DNA of 64,000 nt from Isoalcanivorax indicus (lineage in GTDB: Bacteria > Pseudomonadota > Gammaproteobacteria > Pseudomonadales > Alcanivoracaceae). Position numbers and translations under genes: made by a program. The notes under the pieces were generated by a model, which did no database searches, had not been told where the DNA came from, and saw only the letters and a program-made list of their open reading frames with translations. This document shows, piece after piece, positions 39,173-51,343 of the stretch. Every line of letters starts with the position of its first letter. Positions within the stretch are counted from its first letter, which is position 1. The stretch covers positions 2,574,784 through 2,638,783 of the forward strand of contig NZ_QGMP01000001.1 in assembly GCF_003259185.1 (NCBI RefSeq), written 5' to 3'.

Positions 39173-40086
39173 AGTTCCTCCTGCTGGGGCACCATGAAGT
39201 CTTCCTTGCTGACGTTCATCAGCATCAGCACGTTGCTGGCCACATAGATGGAGGAATAGGTACCGATCACCACACCCGCCATCAGCGCCATGGAGAAGCC
39301 ACGCATGGTCTCGCCGCCAAACACGTACAGGGCAACCAGTACCAGCAAGGTGGTGAAGGAGGTGACGACCGTCCGGCTCAGGGTGCGGTTCAGCGCCTGA
39401 TTGATGATCGCCACCGGATCGGTCATGCGCGAATGCCGGAAGTCATCGCGAATATGATCCGCCACCACGATGGAGTCATTCAGCGAATAACCGATCAGCG
39501 CCAGCACCGCCGCCAGCACCGTCAGGTCGAACGACCACTGGAACAGGGAGAAGAGCCCCAGCACCACGATCACGTCGTGCAGCAATGCTGCCACGGTGGC
39601 CACACCGAACTTGTTGGTAAAACGGAACCAGACATACAGCAGCATCAGCCCCAGTGCCATGAGCATGGCGAGGCCGGACTGGTCGCGCAGCTCATCACCC
39701 ACCTGGGGGCCGACAAACTCCACCCGGCGCAGTTCCAGATCCGGAACGGCGTCACTCACCAGCGCGAACACTTCCAGGCCAGCCTGGTCCGGTTCGTCAG
39801 TCTCCTGGGGGGGGATACGCACCATGACATCGCGGCTTGAGCCGAAGTGCTGGACCACAGCATCGCCATAGCCCCCTTCCGCCAGCACACCACGTACCTC
39901 CGACAGGGAAATATCCTGCGGCGCCCCCACTTCCACCACGGTGCCGCCGGTAAAATCCAGGCCGAAATTCAGACCACGGGTGCCCAGCAGGAAGATCGAC
40001 GCCACGACCAGCACGACCGACAGGATGCCCAGCGGTTTCGCTATGCGCAGAAAATCGACATTGGTATCAGGAATCGCAATAGCCAT
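39157..40086 (-). CDS. secF: Protein translocase subunit SecF
   Basis: SecF works with SecD and YajC on the SecYEG translocon, using proton flow to pull proteins through the inner membrane. It has 309 residues, six TM helices, the signature GLDFTGGTVVEV near the N-terminus and the conserved IGYSLNDSIVVADHIRDDF segment in the TM4-TM5 region. It begins 3 bp after secD ends. It is the last gene of queA-tgt-yajC-secD-secF, all on the minus strand. Confidence 0.97.
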   Translation of the reverse strand: MAIAIPDTNVDFLRIAKPLGILSVVLVVASIFLLGTRGLNFGLDFTGGTVVEVGAPQDISLSEVRGVLAEGGYGDAVVQHFGSSRDVMVRIPPQETDEPDQAGLEVFALVSDAVPDLELRRVEFVGPQVGDELRDQSGLAMLMALGLMLLYVWFRFTNKFGVATVAALLHDVIVVLGLFSLFQWSFDLTVLAAVLALIGYSLNDSIVVADHIRDDFRHSRMTDPVAIINQALNRTLSRTVVTSFTTLLVLVALYVFGGETMRGFSMALMAGVVIGTYSSIYVASNVLMLMNVSKEDFMVPQQEELDEMP

Positions 40087-40089
40087 GGC

Positions 40090-41970
40090 TCAAATACTCA
40101 ACGCTGTGGGTGCACGCGCACGTCCACCGTAAATCAGATCGATGATCGCCCGGGTACCGACAATCGCCGTGAACATGGAGCTGACGATACCGATGAACAG
40201 CGTCACGGCGAAGCCCTGCACCGAGCCGGTACCGGCGGCGAACAGGATCACCGCCACGATCAGCGTAGTGATATTGGCATCCAGAATGGTCTGGAAGGCA
40301 CGCCCGTAACCGGCCTCGATGGCCTGTAACGGCGGCTGGTTGTTCCACTTCATTTCCTGACGGATACGCTCGAAGATCAGCACGTTGGCGTCCACCGCCA
40401 TCCCCACCGTCAACACGATACCGGCGATACCGGGCAACGTCAGGGTGGCGCCGGGAATCAGCGACATGACACCGACCAGGATCACCAGGTTGCCCACCAG
40501 CGCGACATTGGCCACCAGGCCAAACACCTTGTAGCGCAGCACCATGAACAGCAGCACCAGGGCCATGCCCAGCATCATGGAATTCAGACCGGCTTCAATG
40601 TTGTCTGCGCCCAGGCTGGGGCCCACCGTCCGTTCTTCCGCAATATAGATCGGCGCGGCCAGACCCCCCGCACGCAGCAGCAGCGCCAGTTCGGCGGCCT
40701 CCGCCGGGCTGTCCAGCCCGGTAATCCGGAAGCGGCTGCCCAAGGTGTCACGGATATTGGCGACGTTGATCACGTAGGCTTCGCGGCTGCTGGTCGCCAC
40801 CTGCTCGCGCTCGCCCTCTTCATTGATCACGGTTTCGATATCGGTGCGCGTTTCGATAAACAGCACCGCCATCGGCTTGTTGATGTTGCGCATGGTGACC
40901 CGCTGCATATTGCGAGCCCCGGCCGAATTCAGGGTGATATTGACCTCGGGCATGCCGTTTTCGTCATAGCCCATACGCGCGTTGGTCACCTGATCCCCGG
41001 TGACGATGTTCTGCCGACGCAGGATCACCGGGTTACGCTCGTCGCCCTTGAACGGGAATATTTCGGTACCCGGCGGAGCAATGCCCGACTGCGCGCGGCG
41101 CGGATCGACATCATCCGCCACCAGACGGAATTCCAGCGTCGCGGTACGGCCCAGGATACGCCGCGCCTGACTGGCGTCCTGAACGCCCGGCAACTGCACC
41201 ACGATGCGATCGGCGCCCTGGCGCTGCACCACCGGCTCGGCCACACCCAGCTCGTTGACCCGATTGTTCAGGGCGGTACGGTTCTGATCCACCGCATAAT
41301 CCTGAATCTCGGTGATGGCGTCCGAGGTCAGGGTCAGCACCAGCGTGTGGTTGTCGGAGTCACGGCTGACGGAGAATTCGCGGAACTCATTGCGGATGCG
41401 CGTGTTGGCCGCATCCAGATCGCCGCTGTTATCGAAGCGTGCTGTCAGCGTGCGCTCGTCGTAGGTGACTTCACGGTAGCGGATGTTTTCATCGCGCATC
41501 AGCAGGCGCAGTTCATTGGCCCAGGATTCCAGCCGCTGCTCGATGGCGGTTTCCATATCCACCTGCAGCAGGAAGTGCACACCGCCGCGCAGATCCAGAC
41601 CCAGGTTCATCGGGCTGGCGCCGATCCGGCGCAACCATTGCGGCGTGGTGGGTGCCAGGTTCTGGGCGACCACCACATCACGACCCAGAGTACGCTGGGC
41701 CAGTTCGCGGGCGCGCTGCTGGGCTTCGCTATCGGTCAGCGGCAGCAGCCAGGAGTCCCCGACACGCTCGGGGGCGCTGTATTCGATACCCGCCTCGTCC
41801 AGCGCGCGGAACAGCCGGTCCATCTGGCGCTCATTCACCTCGCCCCCCGCCTGGGAGCTGGTGATCTGGATCGCCGGCGCGTCCGGGTACAGGTTGGGCA
41901 GGGCATACAGGCCACAAATGGCCAGCACGGCCACCAGCAGGAAAAATTTCCAGCGCGGGTAGCGGGTCAT
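40090..41970 (-). CDS. secD: Protein translocase subunit SecD
   Basis: SecD forms a complex with SecF that completes Sec-dependent export. The protein is 626 residues. TM1 is followed by a large periplasmic P1 domain that includes LGLDLRGGVHFLLQVD. The last 170 residues hold the five remaining helices, including GIAGIVLTVGMAVDANVLIFERIRQE in two parts and GTGSVQGFAVTLFIGI. The length matches gammaproteobacterial SecD. A 16-bp gap separates it from yajC. Confidence 0.97.
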   Translation of the reverse strand: MTRYPRWKFFLLVAVLAICGLYALPNLYPDAPAIQITSSQAGGEVNERQMDRLFRALDEAGIEYSAPERVGDSWLLPLTDSEAQQRARELAQRTLGRDVVVAQNLAPTTPQWLRRIGASPMNLGLDLRGGVHFLLQVDMETAIEQRLESWANELRLLMRDENIRYREVTYDERTLTARFDNSGDLDAANTRIRNEFREFSVSRDSDNHTLVLTLTSDAITEIQDYAVDQNRTALNNRVNELGVAEPVVQRQGADRIVVQLPGVQDASQARRILGRTATLEFRLVADDVDPRRAQSGIAPPGTEIFPFKGDERNPVILRRQNIVTGDQVTNARMGYDENGMPEVNITLNSAGARNMQRVTMRNINKPMAVLFIETRTDIETVINEEGEREQVATSSREAYVINVANIRDTLGSRFRITGLDSPAEAAELALLLRAGGLAAPIYIAEERTVGPSLGADNIEAGLNSMMLGMALVLLFMVLRYKVFGLVANVALVGNLVILVGVMSLIPGATLTLPGIAGIVLTVGMAVDANVLIFERIRQEMKWNNQPPLQAIEAGYGRAFQTILDANITTLIVAVILFAAGTGSVQGFAVTLFIGIVSSMFTAIVGTRAIIDLIYGGRARAPTALSI

Positions 41971-41986
41971 GGGACTCTCCGGCAGA

Positions 41987-44540
<2,554 letters not shown>

Positions 44541-44633
44541 CGTACTTTACCGGCACGTGCTACTCAGCGGGACCGCAAGGATACAGATCATCCCCGCCAT
44601 CTGCCAGTTACGGCTTCCAAGCCGCCCCAGTCT

Positions 44634-44642
44634 TGGTATACT
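44634..44642 (+). promoter_or_regulatory. Extended -10 promoter of tRNA-Leu
   Basis: TGGTATACT (TG at about 44634-44635, TATACT 44637-44642) lies 10 bp before the tRNA. A GC-rich stretch (GCCCGCCCG) fills the discriminator position, as in stringently controlled stable-RNA promoters. The -35 is weak. Confidence 0.5.
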
Positions 44643-44652
44643 GCCCGCCCGT

Positions 44653-44739
44653 GCCAGAGTGGTGAAATTGGTAGACACGACGGATTCAAAATCCGTTGGG
44701 GTAAAACCCGTGCCGGTTCGAGTCCGGCCTCTGGTACCA
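44653..44739 (+). tRNA. tRNA-Leu(CAA)
   Basis: This 87-nt tRNA of the long-variable-arm class decodes UUG. The acceptor stem GCCAGAG pairs with CTCTGGT (G1-U72), followed by A and an encoded CCA. The anticodon stem ACGGA/TCCGT surrounds loop TTCAAAA, giving anticodon CAA at 44687-44689. The T-arm has GGTTCGAGTCC. The variable arm is TGGGGTAAAACCC. The elements fit a normal tRNA-Leu. Confidence 0.97.
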
Positions 44740-44748
44740 GATACAAAG

Positions 44749-44780
44749 AAAAGGGGCGGCCAACGGGCCGCCCCTTTTTG
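44749..44780. terminator. Bidirectional intrinsic terminator after tRNA-Leu
   Basis: AAAAGGGGCGGCC (44749-44761) pairs with GGCCGCCCCTTTT around a 4-nt loop and is followed by T on the plus strand, with an A-rich lead-in that serves as the T tract for the minus strand. It ends both the tRNA transcript and the Liv-type operon that finishes at 44802. Confidence 0.88.
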
Positions 44781-44801
44781 TTTATTGCAGGCTCACCCGC
44801 C

Positions 44802-45959
44802 TCAGCGCTGTTCCAGCACCTCGACCAGATTCCAGACGCCGTTCTGCACCTGCGACACATAGACGCCGCTGATAGCTTCGTGGTTGTCCGCATTCATGAC
44901 CACACGCGCGCCGGAGATCGGATCTTCGTAATCCAGCGTTTCCAGCGCAGCCACCAGCGAATCCACGGTCAGGTCACGCCCGGCCGCCTCGAGACCGCGC
45001 ACAAAGACCTCAGCGATGGTCCGGCCCAGGGCCGCGCCGGTATTCGGCCGCTCGCCATGTGCCTTGCGATAGGCTTCAACCCACTCGGCCACAGCCGGCT
45101 CATCAATGCGGCTGTAGATGTCCTCACCCGCCGCCGGGCCGTACAGGCCTTCGGTCACACCACCAGGCGCCGCCGCCACGGCGGAATGGAAGCCTGCCGG
45201 GGAGACCATGAACTTGACGTCATCCCAGCCCATGTCCCGCGCGGTGGCCATCACGGAAATGATCGGGCGAATAGCCACTGCCAGCACGACCAGTTCGCAG
45301 TCGCGTGAACGCAGGCGTGACAGGGTGCCCGAGAAATCACTCTCGTCCGGGCGATGCGAGGTCGCGGCGACCAGACTCATGCTGGTATTTTCCGCCACGT
45401 CCTTGCTGGCCTGGTGTACTTCCTCCCCGAAGTCGGACGGGATATACATGATGCACAGGCGCTCGATGCCCTTCTCTTCGGCCATCCACTCCAGGGCCGT
45501 ACGCACCTGGTGGTAATAGCTGGAGGAATAAACGAAGCGGCGATTGAAGGCGCCTTCTTCCTGCATCTGGCGAGACAGCGCCAGCGGGAACAGGTTCGGC
45601 ACATCCTGACGGTCCATGACCCGGAACGCTGCCAGATTGTGCGGAGTGCCCATGTTCATCAGCATGGCAAACACGCGGTCACGGTTGACCAGCTTGTTCG
45701 ACGCCTGCACCGCACGCGGCACCTGATAACCGTGATCTTCCACAATGTAGCGAATACGTCGGCCATGCACGCCGCCTTCTGCGTTCACTTCGGCGAAATA
45801 CTGCTGGGCGGCACGCACTGCCGGCACGGAAAATGCCGAGAACACACCGGACAGGTCATGCATGCCACCCACCACGATTTCGTTGTCGGTAACGCCACGC
45901 TGTGCCGATACTGCTGAAGCTGCCGTCAGGGCCAGAAGCCCTATCAGTACACGTTTCAT
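44802..45959 (-). CDS. Periplasmic substrate-binding protein, branched-chain amino-acid (LivK-like) family
   Basis: This 385-residue exported protein has a signal peptide (MKRVLIGLLALTAASAVSA), then the type-1 periplasmic-binding fold starting VTDNEIVVGGMHDLSGVFSAFS. It captures the ligand for the LivHMGF-like transporter encoded upstream in the same operon. The family binds branched-chain amino acids, amides, urea, aromatic acids and other small acids, so the ligand is open. An acyl-CoA ligase gene next to it suggests a carboxylic acid. It is the last gene of the minus-strand operon, ending at a bidirectional terminator. Confidence 0.92.
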   Translation of the reverse strand: MKRVLIGLLALTAASAVSAQRGVTDNEIVVGGMHDLSGVFSAFSVPAVRAAQQYFAEVNAEGGVHGRRIRYIVEDHGYQVPRAVQASNKLVNRDRVFAMLMNMGTPHNLAAFRVMDRQDVPNLFPLALSRQMQEEGAFNRRFVYSSSYYHQVRTALEWMAEEKGIERLCIMYIPSDFGEEVHQASKDVAENTSMSLVAATSHRPDESDFSGTLSRLRSRDCELVVLAVAIRPIISVMATARDMGWDDVKFMVSPAGFHSAVAAAPGGVTEGLYGPAAGEDIYSRIDEPAVAEWVEAYRKAHGERPNTGAALGRTIAEVFVRGLEAAGRDLTVDSLVAALETLDYEDPISGARVVMNADNHEAISGVYVSQVQNGVWNLVEVLEQR

Positions 45960-46005
45960 CGTCTCTCTCCTGCGACCGGAACGGTCGCGTCTCCATTACC
46001 TGGGG

Positions 46006-47817
46006 TCAGTACATATCGTCAATCAGGGCCTTGTGCTTCTTCTCCACGAAGGAGCGCTTGAGCTTCATGGTGGCCGTCAGCTCTTCATCCTCGGCGGTGA
46101 GCAGCACATCAATCAAGCGGAAATACTTGATCTGTTCCACCTGGGCGAAGGACTTGTTGGCCTCCTGCACAATCCCGTCCACCAGCTCGACCACTTCCTT
46201 CGCCCGGCACAGTGACGCAAAGTCCGAGAAGGGCACCTGGCGCGCCTGGGCATACTTCTCCACATTTTCCTGGTCGATCATGATCAGGCAGGTCAGATAC
46301 TTGCGCTGGTCGCCGATCACGACGGCATCAGAGATATAGGGCGAGAACTTGAGCTTGCTCTCGATCTCGGCGGGCGTGATGTTCTTGCCGCCTGCCGTAA
46401 TGATGATGTCCTTGATACGCCCGGTAATGGTCAGCATGCCATCTTCAAACCGGCCCATATCGCCGGTGTGCAACCAGCCATCGCGAATATCTTCGGCGGT
46501 CTTTTCCGGCTTGCGCCAGTAGCCGGCAAACACATGGCCGCCACGCACCAGCACTTCGCCTTTTTCAGAAATACGCACCTCGGTGCCGGGCAGCAGATGA
46601 CCCACGCTGCCCACCTGGCTGCGTTCCTCGGTATTCAGGGAAATCACGCCGGTGCTCTCGGTCATGCCGTAACCTTCGAACAGCGGCACACCCAGTGCAT
46701 CGAACCAGCGAATCAGGTCCGGTGCAATCGGCGCCGCGCCGGTGGTGGCCCGGCGGATATTGGCCATGCCGATCATTTCCCGCACGTTGCGCAGCACCAG
46801 CAGGTTCCAGAGCCCATACTGCAGGCGCTGCACGAACGAGGGTGTTTTCGTGCCCCGATAGGCCAACCCTGCTGCGATGGCACGGTCGAACGCCCACTGC
46901 CCCAGGCGGGTGCCTTCATTACGCTGGTTGATCAGCGCGCTGTAGATCTTTTCCCACAAGCGAGGCACGGCGGTGAAGGTGTGCGGCGACACTTCGCGCA
47001 GGTTGTCGAAGACGGTTTCCGGGCTCTCGGCAAAGTTGACGGTGGAGCCGACATAAGTCGGCATTTCCACGGACACCAGTCGCTCCAGAATATGACACAG
47101 CGGCAGGAAGCAGAGCTGCTCATCGCTGTCGTTGATGCCCAGCATCTTCTCGCCAGCCTGCAACTGGAACAGGATGTTGCGGTGGCTGATCATGGCCCCT
47201 TTCGGTGCGCCGGTGGTGCCGGAGGTGTAGATCAGCATGCGGATATCATCCGGCTGACTGGCCTCGATAGCGCCACTGAAACGTGCCTCCGCATCGGCCA
47301 CGCCGTTACCCAGGGCATACAGGTCATCAATGAACATCACCATGGGGTCATCGAAATCACGCAACCCCTTGCGATCAAACACGATCACCTTTTTCAGGGT
47401 GGGCACCTGATCGCGCACCTGCAGGTATTTGTCCAGCTGCTCATCGTTCTCGACAAACAGGAAGGCAGATCCGGAATCATTCACCAGGTAGGCAAGCTGC
47501 TCGGCGCTGTCCGTGGTATAGACGCCGTTGGAGATACCGCCCGCCCCGGCAATGCCCATGTCGCAGTAGAGCCACTCCTTATTGTCCTCACTGAGGATCG
47601 AAACCGGTTGGCCACGCTCCAGGCCCAGCTCAAGCAGCGCCACACCGATGGCGCGAGCGCGCTCGTAGTAGTCCTGCCAGGTGCTTGCCTGCCAGATGCC
47701 CAGATGCTTTTCCCGATGGGCGATACGCGCGCCGCGCTCCAGGCACTTCTTGCGCCAGAGTTTGGTCATGGTGTCGCAGCCATCGACGTATACTGTGGTG
47801 TCGTTTTTTGTCGTCAT
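46006..47817 (-). CDS. AMP-dependent acyl-CoA synthetase (long-chain/FadD15-like)
   Basis: This 603-residue adenylate-forming enzyme activates a carboxylic acid to its CoA thioester. The AMP-binding P-loop is LIYTSGTTGAPKG (195-207). Other motifs are FEGYGMTEST, GWLHTGDMGRFED and ITAGGKNITPAEIE, and the C-terminal lid holds LKRSFVEKKHKALID. It resembles long-chain fatty-acid-CoA ligases of the FAA1/FadD15 type. Its start and the livF stop share one base. Position inside a Liv-type ABC operon suggests that the transporter brings in its substrate acid. Confidence 0.92.
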   Translation of the reverse strand: MTTKNDTTVYVDGCDTMTKLWRKKCLERGARIAHREKHLGIWQASTWQDYYERARAIGVALLELGLERGQPVSILSEDNKEWLYCDMGIAGAGGISNGVYTTDSAEQLAYLVNDSGSAFLFVENDEQLDKYLQVRDQVPTLKKVIVFDRKGLRDFDDPMVMFIDDLYALGNGVADAEARFSGAIEASQPDDIRMLIYTSGTTGAPKGAMISHRNILFQLQAGEKMLGINDSDEQLCFLPLCHILERLVSVEMPTYVGSTVNFAESPETVFDNLREVSPHTFTAVPRLWEKIYSALINQRNEGTRLGQWAFDRAIAAGLAYRGTKTPSFVQRLQYGLWNLLVLRNVREMIGMANIRRATTGAAPIAPDLIRWFDALGVPLFEGYGMTESTGVISLNTEERSQVGSVGHLLPGTEVRISEKGEVLVRGGHVFAGYWRKPEKTAEDIRDGWLHTGDMGRFEDGMLTITGRIKDIIITAGGKNITPAEIESKLKFSPYISDAVVIGDQRKYLTCLIMIDQENVEKYAQARQVPFSDFASLCRAKEVVELVDGIVQEANKSFAQVEQIKYFRLIDVLLTAEDEELTATMKLKRSFVEKKHKALIDDMY

Positions 47818-48587
47818 CAGCGCCAGGTCTTCTTGCGTTTCCAGCGTTTTTCCGGTCGGTCACTATCAGCCGACTGGCCAAGATAAAACTCACGGATATC
47901 TTCCGAGGCGAGCAGCTTGTCCGCCGAGCCGTCCATCACGATACGGCCGGTTTCCAGCACATAACCGTGATCGGCGGTCTGCAATGCCACCCGGGCATTC
48001 TGCTCCACCAGCAGCATGGTCACGCCCTGCTCCTGGTTAAGTCGGCGGATAATGGCGAAGATTTCTTTCACCAACAGCGGCGACAACCCCAGGGACGGTT
48101 CGTCCAGCAGCATCAGCCTCGGTCGCGACATCAGCCCCCGGCCAATGGCCAGCATCTGCTGCTGGCCGCCGGACAGGGTGCCCGCCGGCTGGCTGCGCCG
48201 CTCGCGCAGTACCGGGAAATAGTCGTAGACCATCTCGATGTCGGCGGCCACACCGTCCCTGTCGCGGCGCGTATAGGCGCCCATGGCCAGGTTCTCGGCC
48301 ACCGTCAGGAATGGAAAGACTTCGCGCCCTTCCGGCACATGGGCAATGCCCTTGCGCACCAGCACATCCGGCTCGCTGCCACCGATCTGCTCGCCATGAA
48401 ACGTCACGGTGCCCTTGCGGGGCGCCAGCGATCCGGAGACCGTTTTCATCAGGGTGGTCTTCCCTGCCCCGTTGGAACCGAGAATGGTCACGATCTTGCC
48501 TTCCGGTACCGACAGCGACACCCCGCGCAGGGCCATCACCGGGCCATAGAAGGCTTCCAGGTTGCGGACTTCCAGCGTAATCGTCAT
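47817..48587 (-). CDS. livF: Branched-chain-type ABC transporter ATPase LivF
   Basis: This 256-residue nucleotide-binding subunit has Walker A GSNGAGKTT, signature LSGGQQQMLAIGR and Walker B LMLLDEPSLGL, followed by the switch His in LLVEQNA. It pairs with LivG to power the LivHM permease. It carries a slightly longer basic C-terminus (RPEKRWKRKKTWR) than E. coli LivF. ATG 48587 overlaps the livG stop by 4 bp. Confidence 0.94.
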   Translation of the reverse strand: MTITLEVRNLEAFYGPVMALRGVSLSVPEGKIVTILGSNGAGKTTLMKTVSGSLAPRKGTVTFHGEQIGGSEPDVLVRKGIAHVPEGREVFPFLTVAENLAMGAYTRRDRDGVAADIEMVYDYFPVLRERRSQPAGTLSGGQQQMLAIGRGLMSRPRLMLLDEPSLGLSPLLVKEIFAIIRRLNQEQGVTMLLVEQNARVALQTADHGYVLETGRIVMDGSADKLLASEDIREFYLGQSADSDRPEKRWKRKKTWR

Positions 48588-49354
48588 GCCGTTTCCTCCG
48601 CACCCAGATAGGCTTCGATCACACGCGGGTCTGCCTGCACTTCAGCAGAGGTGCCCAGCGCCAGCGGCTTGCCTTCGGCCACCGCCAGCACGCGATCGGA
48701 GACCCGCGATACCAGACTCATATCGTGCTCCACCATCAGGATGGTCAGGCCCAGATCCTTCTGCATGTCCTCGATCCACCAGGCCATGTCCTTGGTTTCT
48801 TCCACGCTCAACCCCGAGGCCGGTTCATCCAGCAGGATCAGGCGCGGCCCCGACGACAGGGCGCGAGCGATTTCCACCACCTTGCGCACGCCATAGGGCA
48901 AACCGGCGATCAGCTTTTCGCGATAGGCGGCCAGCCCCAGGAAATCGATCACTTCTTCCACATGGCGACGATGCTCGCGCTCAGCGCGACGCACGCGTGG
49001 CATGAACAGCATGTCTTCCAGCCATAGCGTCTTGCGGCGCACATGCCGCCCCATCAGCAGGTTCTGCAGCACCGTAGAGTGATCGAACAGCTCGATATTC
49101 TGGAAGGTCCGGGCGATGCCCAGTGGCGCGATCTTGTGCGCTGGCAGACGAGTGATCTCCTGACCGTCGAAAACGATACGGCCGCCACTGGGTTCGTACA
49201 GTCGGCTGATCAGATTGAAGATGGTGGATTTGCCGGCGCCATTCGGCCCGACAATCGTGAAAACTTCACCGGCTTCCACAGTGAAACTGACGCCATCGAC
49301 GGCCTTGACGCCGCCGAAGGCAATGGACAGATTCTCGACCTGTAACAGACTCAT
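48584..49354 (-). CDS. livG: Branched-chain-type ABC transporter ATPase LivG
   Basis: This 256-residue ATPase has Walker A GPNGAGKST and Walker B LILLDEPASGL. The signature segment is LPYGVRKVVEIARAL, the less canonical form usual for LivG. The ARTFQNIELF Q-loop is typical of the HAAT family. It overlaps livM and livF by 4 bp each, so the ABC genes are translated as a chain. Confidence 0.94.
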   Translation of the reverse strand: MSLLQVENLSIAFGGVKAVDGVSFTVEAGEVFTIVGPNGAGKSTIFNLISRLYEPSGGRIVFDGQEITRLPAHKIAPLGIARTFQNIELFDHSTVLQNLLMGRHVRRKTLWLEDMLFMPRVRRAEREHRRHVEEVIDFLGLAAYREKLIAGLPYGVRKVVEIARALSSGPRLILLDEPASGLSVEETKDMAWWIEDMQKDLGLTILMVEHDMSLVSRVSDRVLAVAEGKPLALGTSAEVQADPRVIEAYLGAEETA

Positions 49355-50448
49355 CGCATGCGCTCCGTTTTCAGGTAAGTACGGGAGCGGCGGAACATGC
49401 CCTTGCGGTACAGCGGAAACAGCTGGAACCAGGTGCGCACCTTCAGCCAGACACCATAAAGGCCACGCGGCTCATAGATCACCATGATCAGAATGATCAG
49501 GGCAAAGGCCGCCATGTCCATACCCGGATAGTTGCCCAGCGCAATCGGGGTGTGCGCGTTGACCAGGTCTCGCAGGGTCGCGATCACCTGGGGCAGCAGC
49601 ACCACCACCATAGCCCCCAGGAAAGCACCGTGCATGGAGCCCAGCCCGCCGATCACCACCTGCAGCAGCAGCGTGATGGAAATCAGGATCAGGAAGCTTT
49701 CGTAATTCACCACCTGCACCATGTGGGCGTACAACGCCCCGGCAAGCCCGGTGATGGCGCAGGACAAGGTGAAGGCCAGCGTCTTGGTATTGGCCACGTT
49801 CACGCCCAGCGCCCGCGCGGAAACCTCGCTGTCACGCACCGCCAGAAAGGCACGACCGGTGGGTGAGCGCAGCAGATTGGCGTACATCAGCGTCACCAGC
49901 AGCAACACCCCCAGACACAGATAGTAGAAAGCGGTGGGCGTGCCGTAGCGGTCGATCTCGTAGCCGAACAGCTCGATGATGGGCGCAAACACACCGCTGA
50001 CCCCGCCCGTCACCGGTTCGGCGATGATGGCGATATCCTCGATAATCACGCTCAACGCCAGGGTAGCGATGGCCAGGTAAATGCCGGTCATGCGCAGCAG
50101 CGGCCGCGCCAGTACCGCCCCGGCCACCCCCGTAATCACGGCACTGGCAATCAGCGCCGGGATAAACGGCCAGCCGCGCGTCATCAGCGCGATATTGGCA
50201 AAAGCACCGATGGCCATGAACGCCGCATGGCCGAGGCTGACCTGGCCGGTGTGACCCACCAGCAGCATCAGGCCGAGACCGGCCAGCGACCAGATGGCGA
50301 TCTGGGTCAACTCACCGACAAAGTACTCTGGCAACACGAAAGGCGCCGCGATCGCCAACAGGATCAGGATGCCGTACTGGATGCGATGCCGGTTGTCCTG
50401 AAACAGATTGATGTCGTCGTCGTAACTGCTCTTGAACTGAACTCTCAT
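49351..50448 (-). CDS. livM: Branched-chain-type ABC transporter permease LivM
   Basis: This 365-residue inner-membrane permease has about ten helices. Motifs are HTGQVSLGHAAFMAIGAF, SPTGRAFLAVRDSEVSARALGVNV (EAA-like coupling segment) and VVIGGLGSMHGAFLGA, all typical of LivM. It has a charged N-terminal tail of about 25 residues and a basic C-terminal tail. It follows livH after 16 bp. Confidence 0.93.
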   Translation of the reverse strand: MRVQFKSSYDDDINLFQDNRHRIQYGILILLAIAAPFVLPEYFVGELTQIAIWSLAGLGLMLLVGHTGQVSLGHAAFMAIGAFANIALMTRGWPFIPALIASAVITGVAGAVLARPLLRMTGIYLAIATLALSVIIEDIAIIAEPVTGGVSGVFAPIIELFGYEIDRYGTPTAFYYLCLGVLLLVTLMYANLLRSPTGRAFLAVRDSEVSARALGVNVANTKTLAFTLSCAITGLAGALYAHMVQVVNYESFLILISITLLLQVVIGGLGSMHGAFLGAMVVVLLPQVIATLRDLVNAHTPIALGNYPGMDMAAFALIILIMVIYEPRGLYGVWLKVRTWFQLFPLYRKGMFRRSRTYLKTERMR

Positions 50449-50464
50449 TGATTGCGCCCCCGCC

Positions 50465-51343
50465 CTACACTTTCTTCTGGCTGACCTGGGCGAACAAACC
50501 GCCCGGACGCAGGATCAGCACCGCCAACATCAGCACGTAAGGCGCGACCTGCCCGAAACCGCTGGGCAGATAACGCCCGGCGAAGGGCTCGACGATACCC
50601 ACCAGCAAGCCCCCCACCAGCGCGCCCGGCAGGGAGCCCAGCCCGCCAATCACGGCGGCGGCAAAGGCCTTGATACCGAACAGCAGACCAACTGACGGCT
50701 CCACCGCCCCCTTGGCAGCGAACAGCACCCCGGCAATGGCCGCGACGACCCCCGCCAGGGCCCAGACGATGGCGTTGACCCGCTTCACGGGAATGCCCAT
50801 GTAGTAGGCCGCCATCTGATTCTGGCTGCTGGCCTGCATGGCCACGCCAAGGCGAGTACGCGCGAAAAAGAAGTAAAGCACCGTGGTCAGCAATACCGTC
50901 GCGCCGATGATCACGGCATCCACCATCGGGATGATCAGCCCCCCGGCGCGCAGCACCTGCCCGGTGAACGGCGTCTCCAGCGACATGGGGTTGTGACCCC
51001 AGACCGTGCCGGCGAAGAAGCGCATGAGGAAACCCAGCGCAATGGTCAGGATCACCATGGCAAACTGCGGCTGACCAAAAATGCCGCGCAGCACGAAGCG
51101 CTCCAGCAGATAGCCGAACACCCCGAGCACCAGCGCCGCGCACACCAGACCCAGCAGGAAGGGCATGTCCGCGTAACCGGTATTGATAAAGGTGATCCCG
51201 AGAAATGCCCCGAGCATGAGCATATCGCCCTGGGCAAAATTGACCGCTTCCGATGCCTTGTAGATCAGCACGAAGCCCAGCGCCAGCAGACCGTAGATAC
51301 AGCCGTTGGCGATGCCGCTGACCAGAAGCTGCAGCACATCCAT
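50465..51343 (-). CDS. livH: Branched-chain-type ABC transporter permease LivH
   Basis: This 292-residue permease begins MDVLQLLVSGIANGCIYGLLALG, the normal LivH N-terminus. NFAQGDMLMLGAF and AAVIGGLGSLPGALVGG are family motifs. ATG 51343 is preceded by GGGAC at 9 nt; an upstream in-frame start would add 17 residues without family similarity. It is the first gene of the minus-strand operon livH-livM-livG-livF-ligase-binding protein. The 200-bp gap to the RDD gene should hold the promoter; it contains a GCGGC/GCCGC hairpin at 51374-51390. Confidence 0.93.
   Translation of the reverse strand: MDVLQLLVSGIANGCIYGLLALGFVLIYKASEAVNFAQGDMLMLGAFLGITFINTGYADMPFLLGLVCAALVLGVFGYLLERFVLRGIFGQPQFAMVILTIALGFLMRFFAGTVWGHNPMSLETPFTGQVLRAGGLIIPMVDAVIIGATVLLTTVLYFFFARTRLGVAMQASSQNQMAAYYMGIPVKRVNAIVWALAGVVAAIAGVLFAAKGAVEPSVGLLFGIKAFAAAVIGGLGSLPGALVGGLLVGIVEPFAGRYLPSGFGQVAPYVLMLAVLILRPGGLFAQVSQKKV

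Noticed and set aside
46468..47886. 472-codon open frame on the plus strand opposite the acyl-CoA ligase
   Set aside because: The ligase on the minus strand has every family motif.
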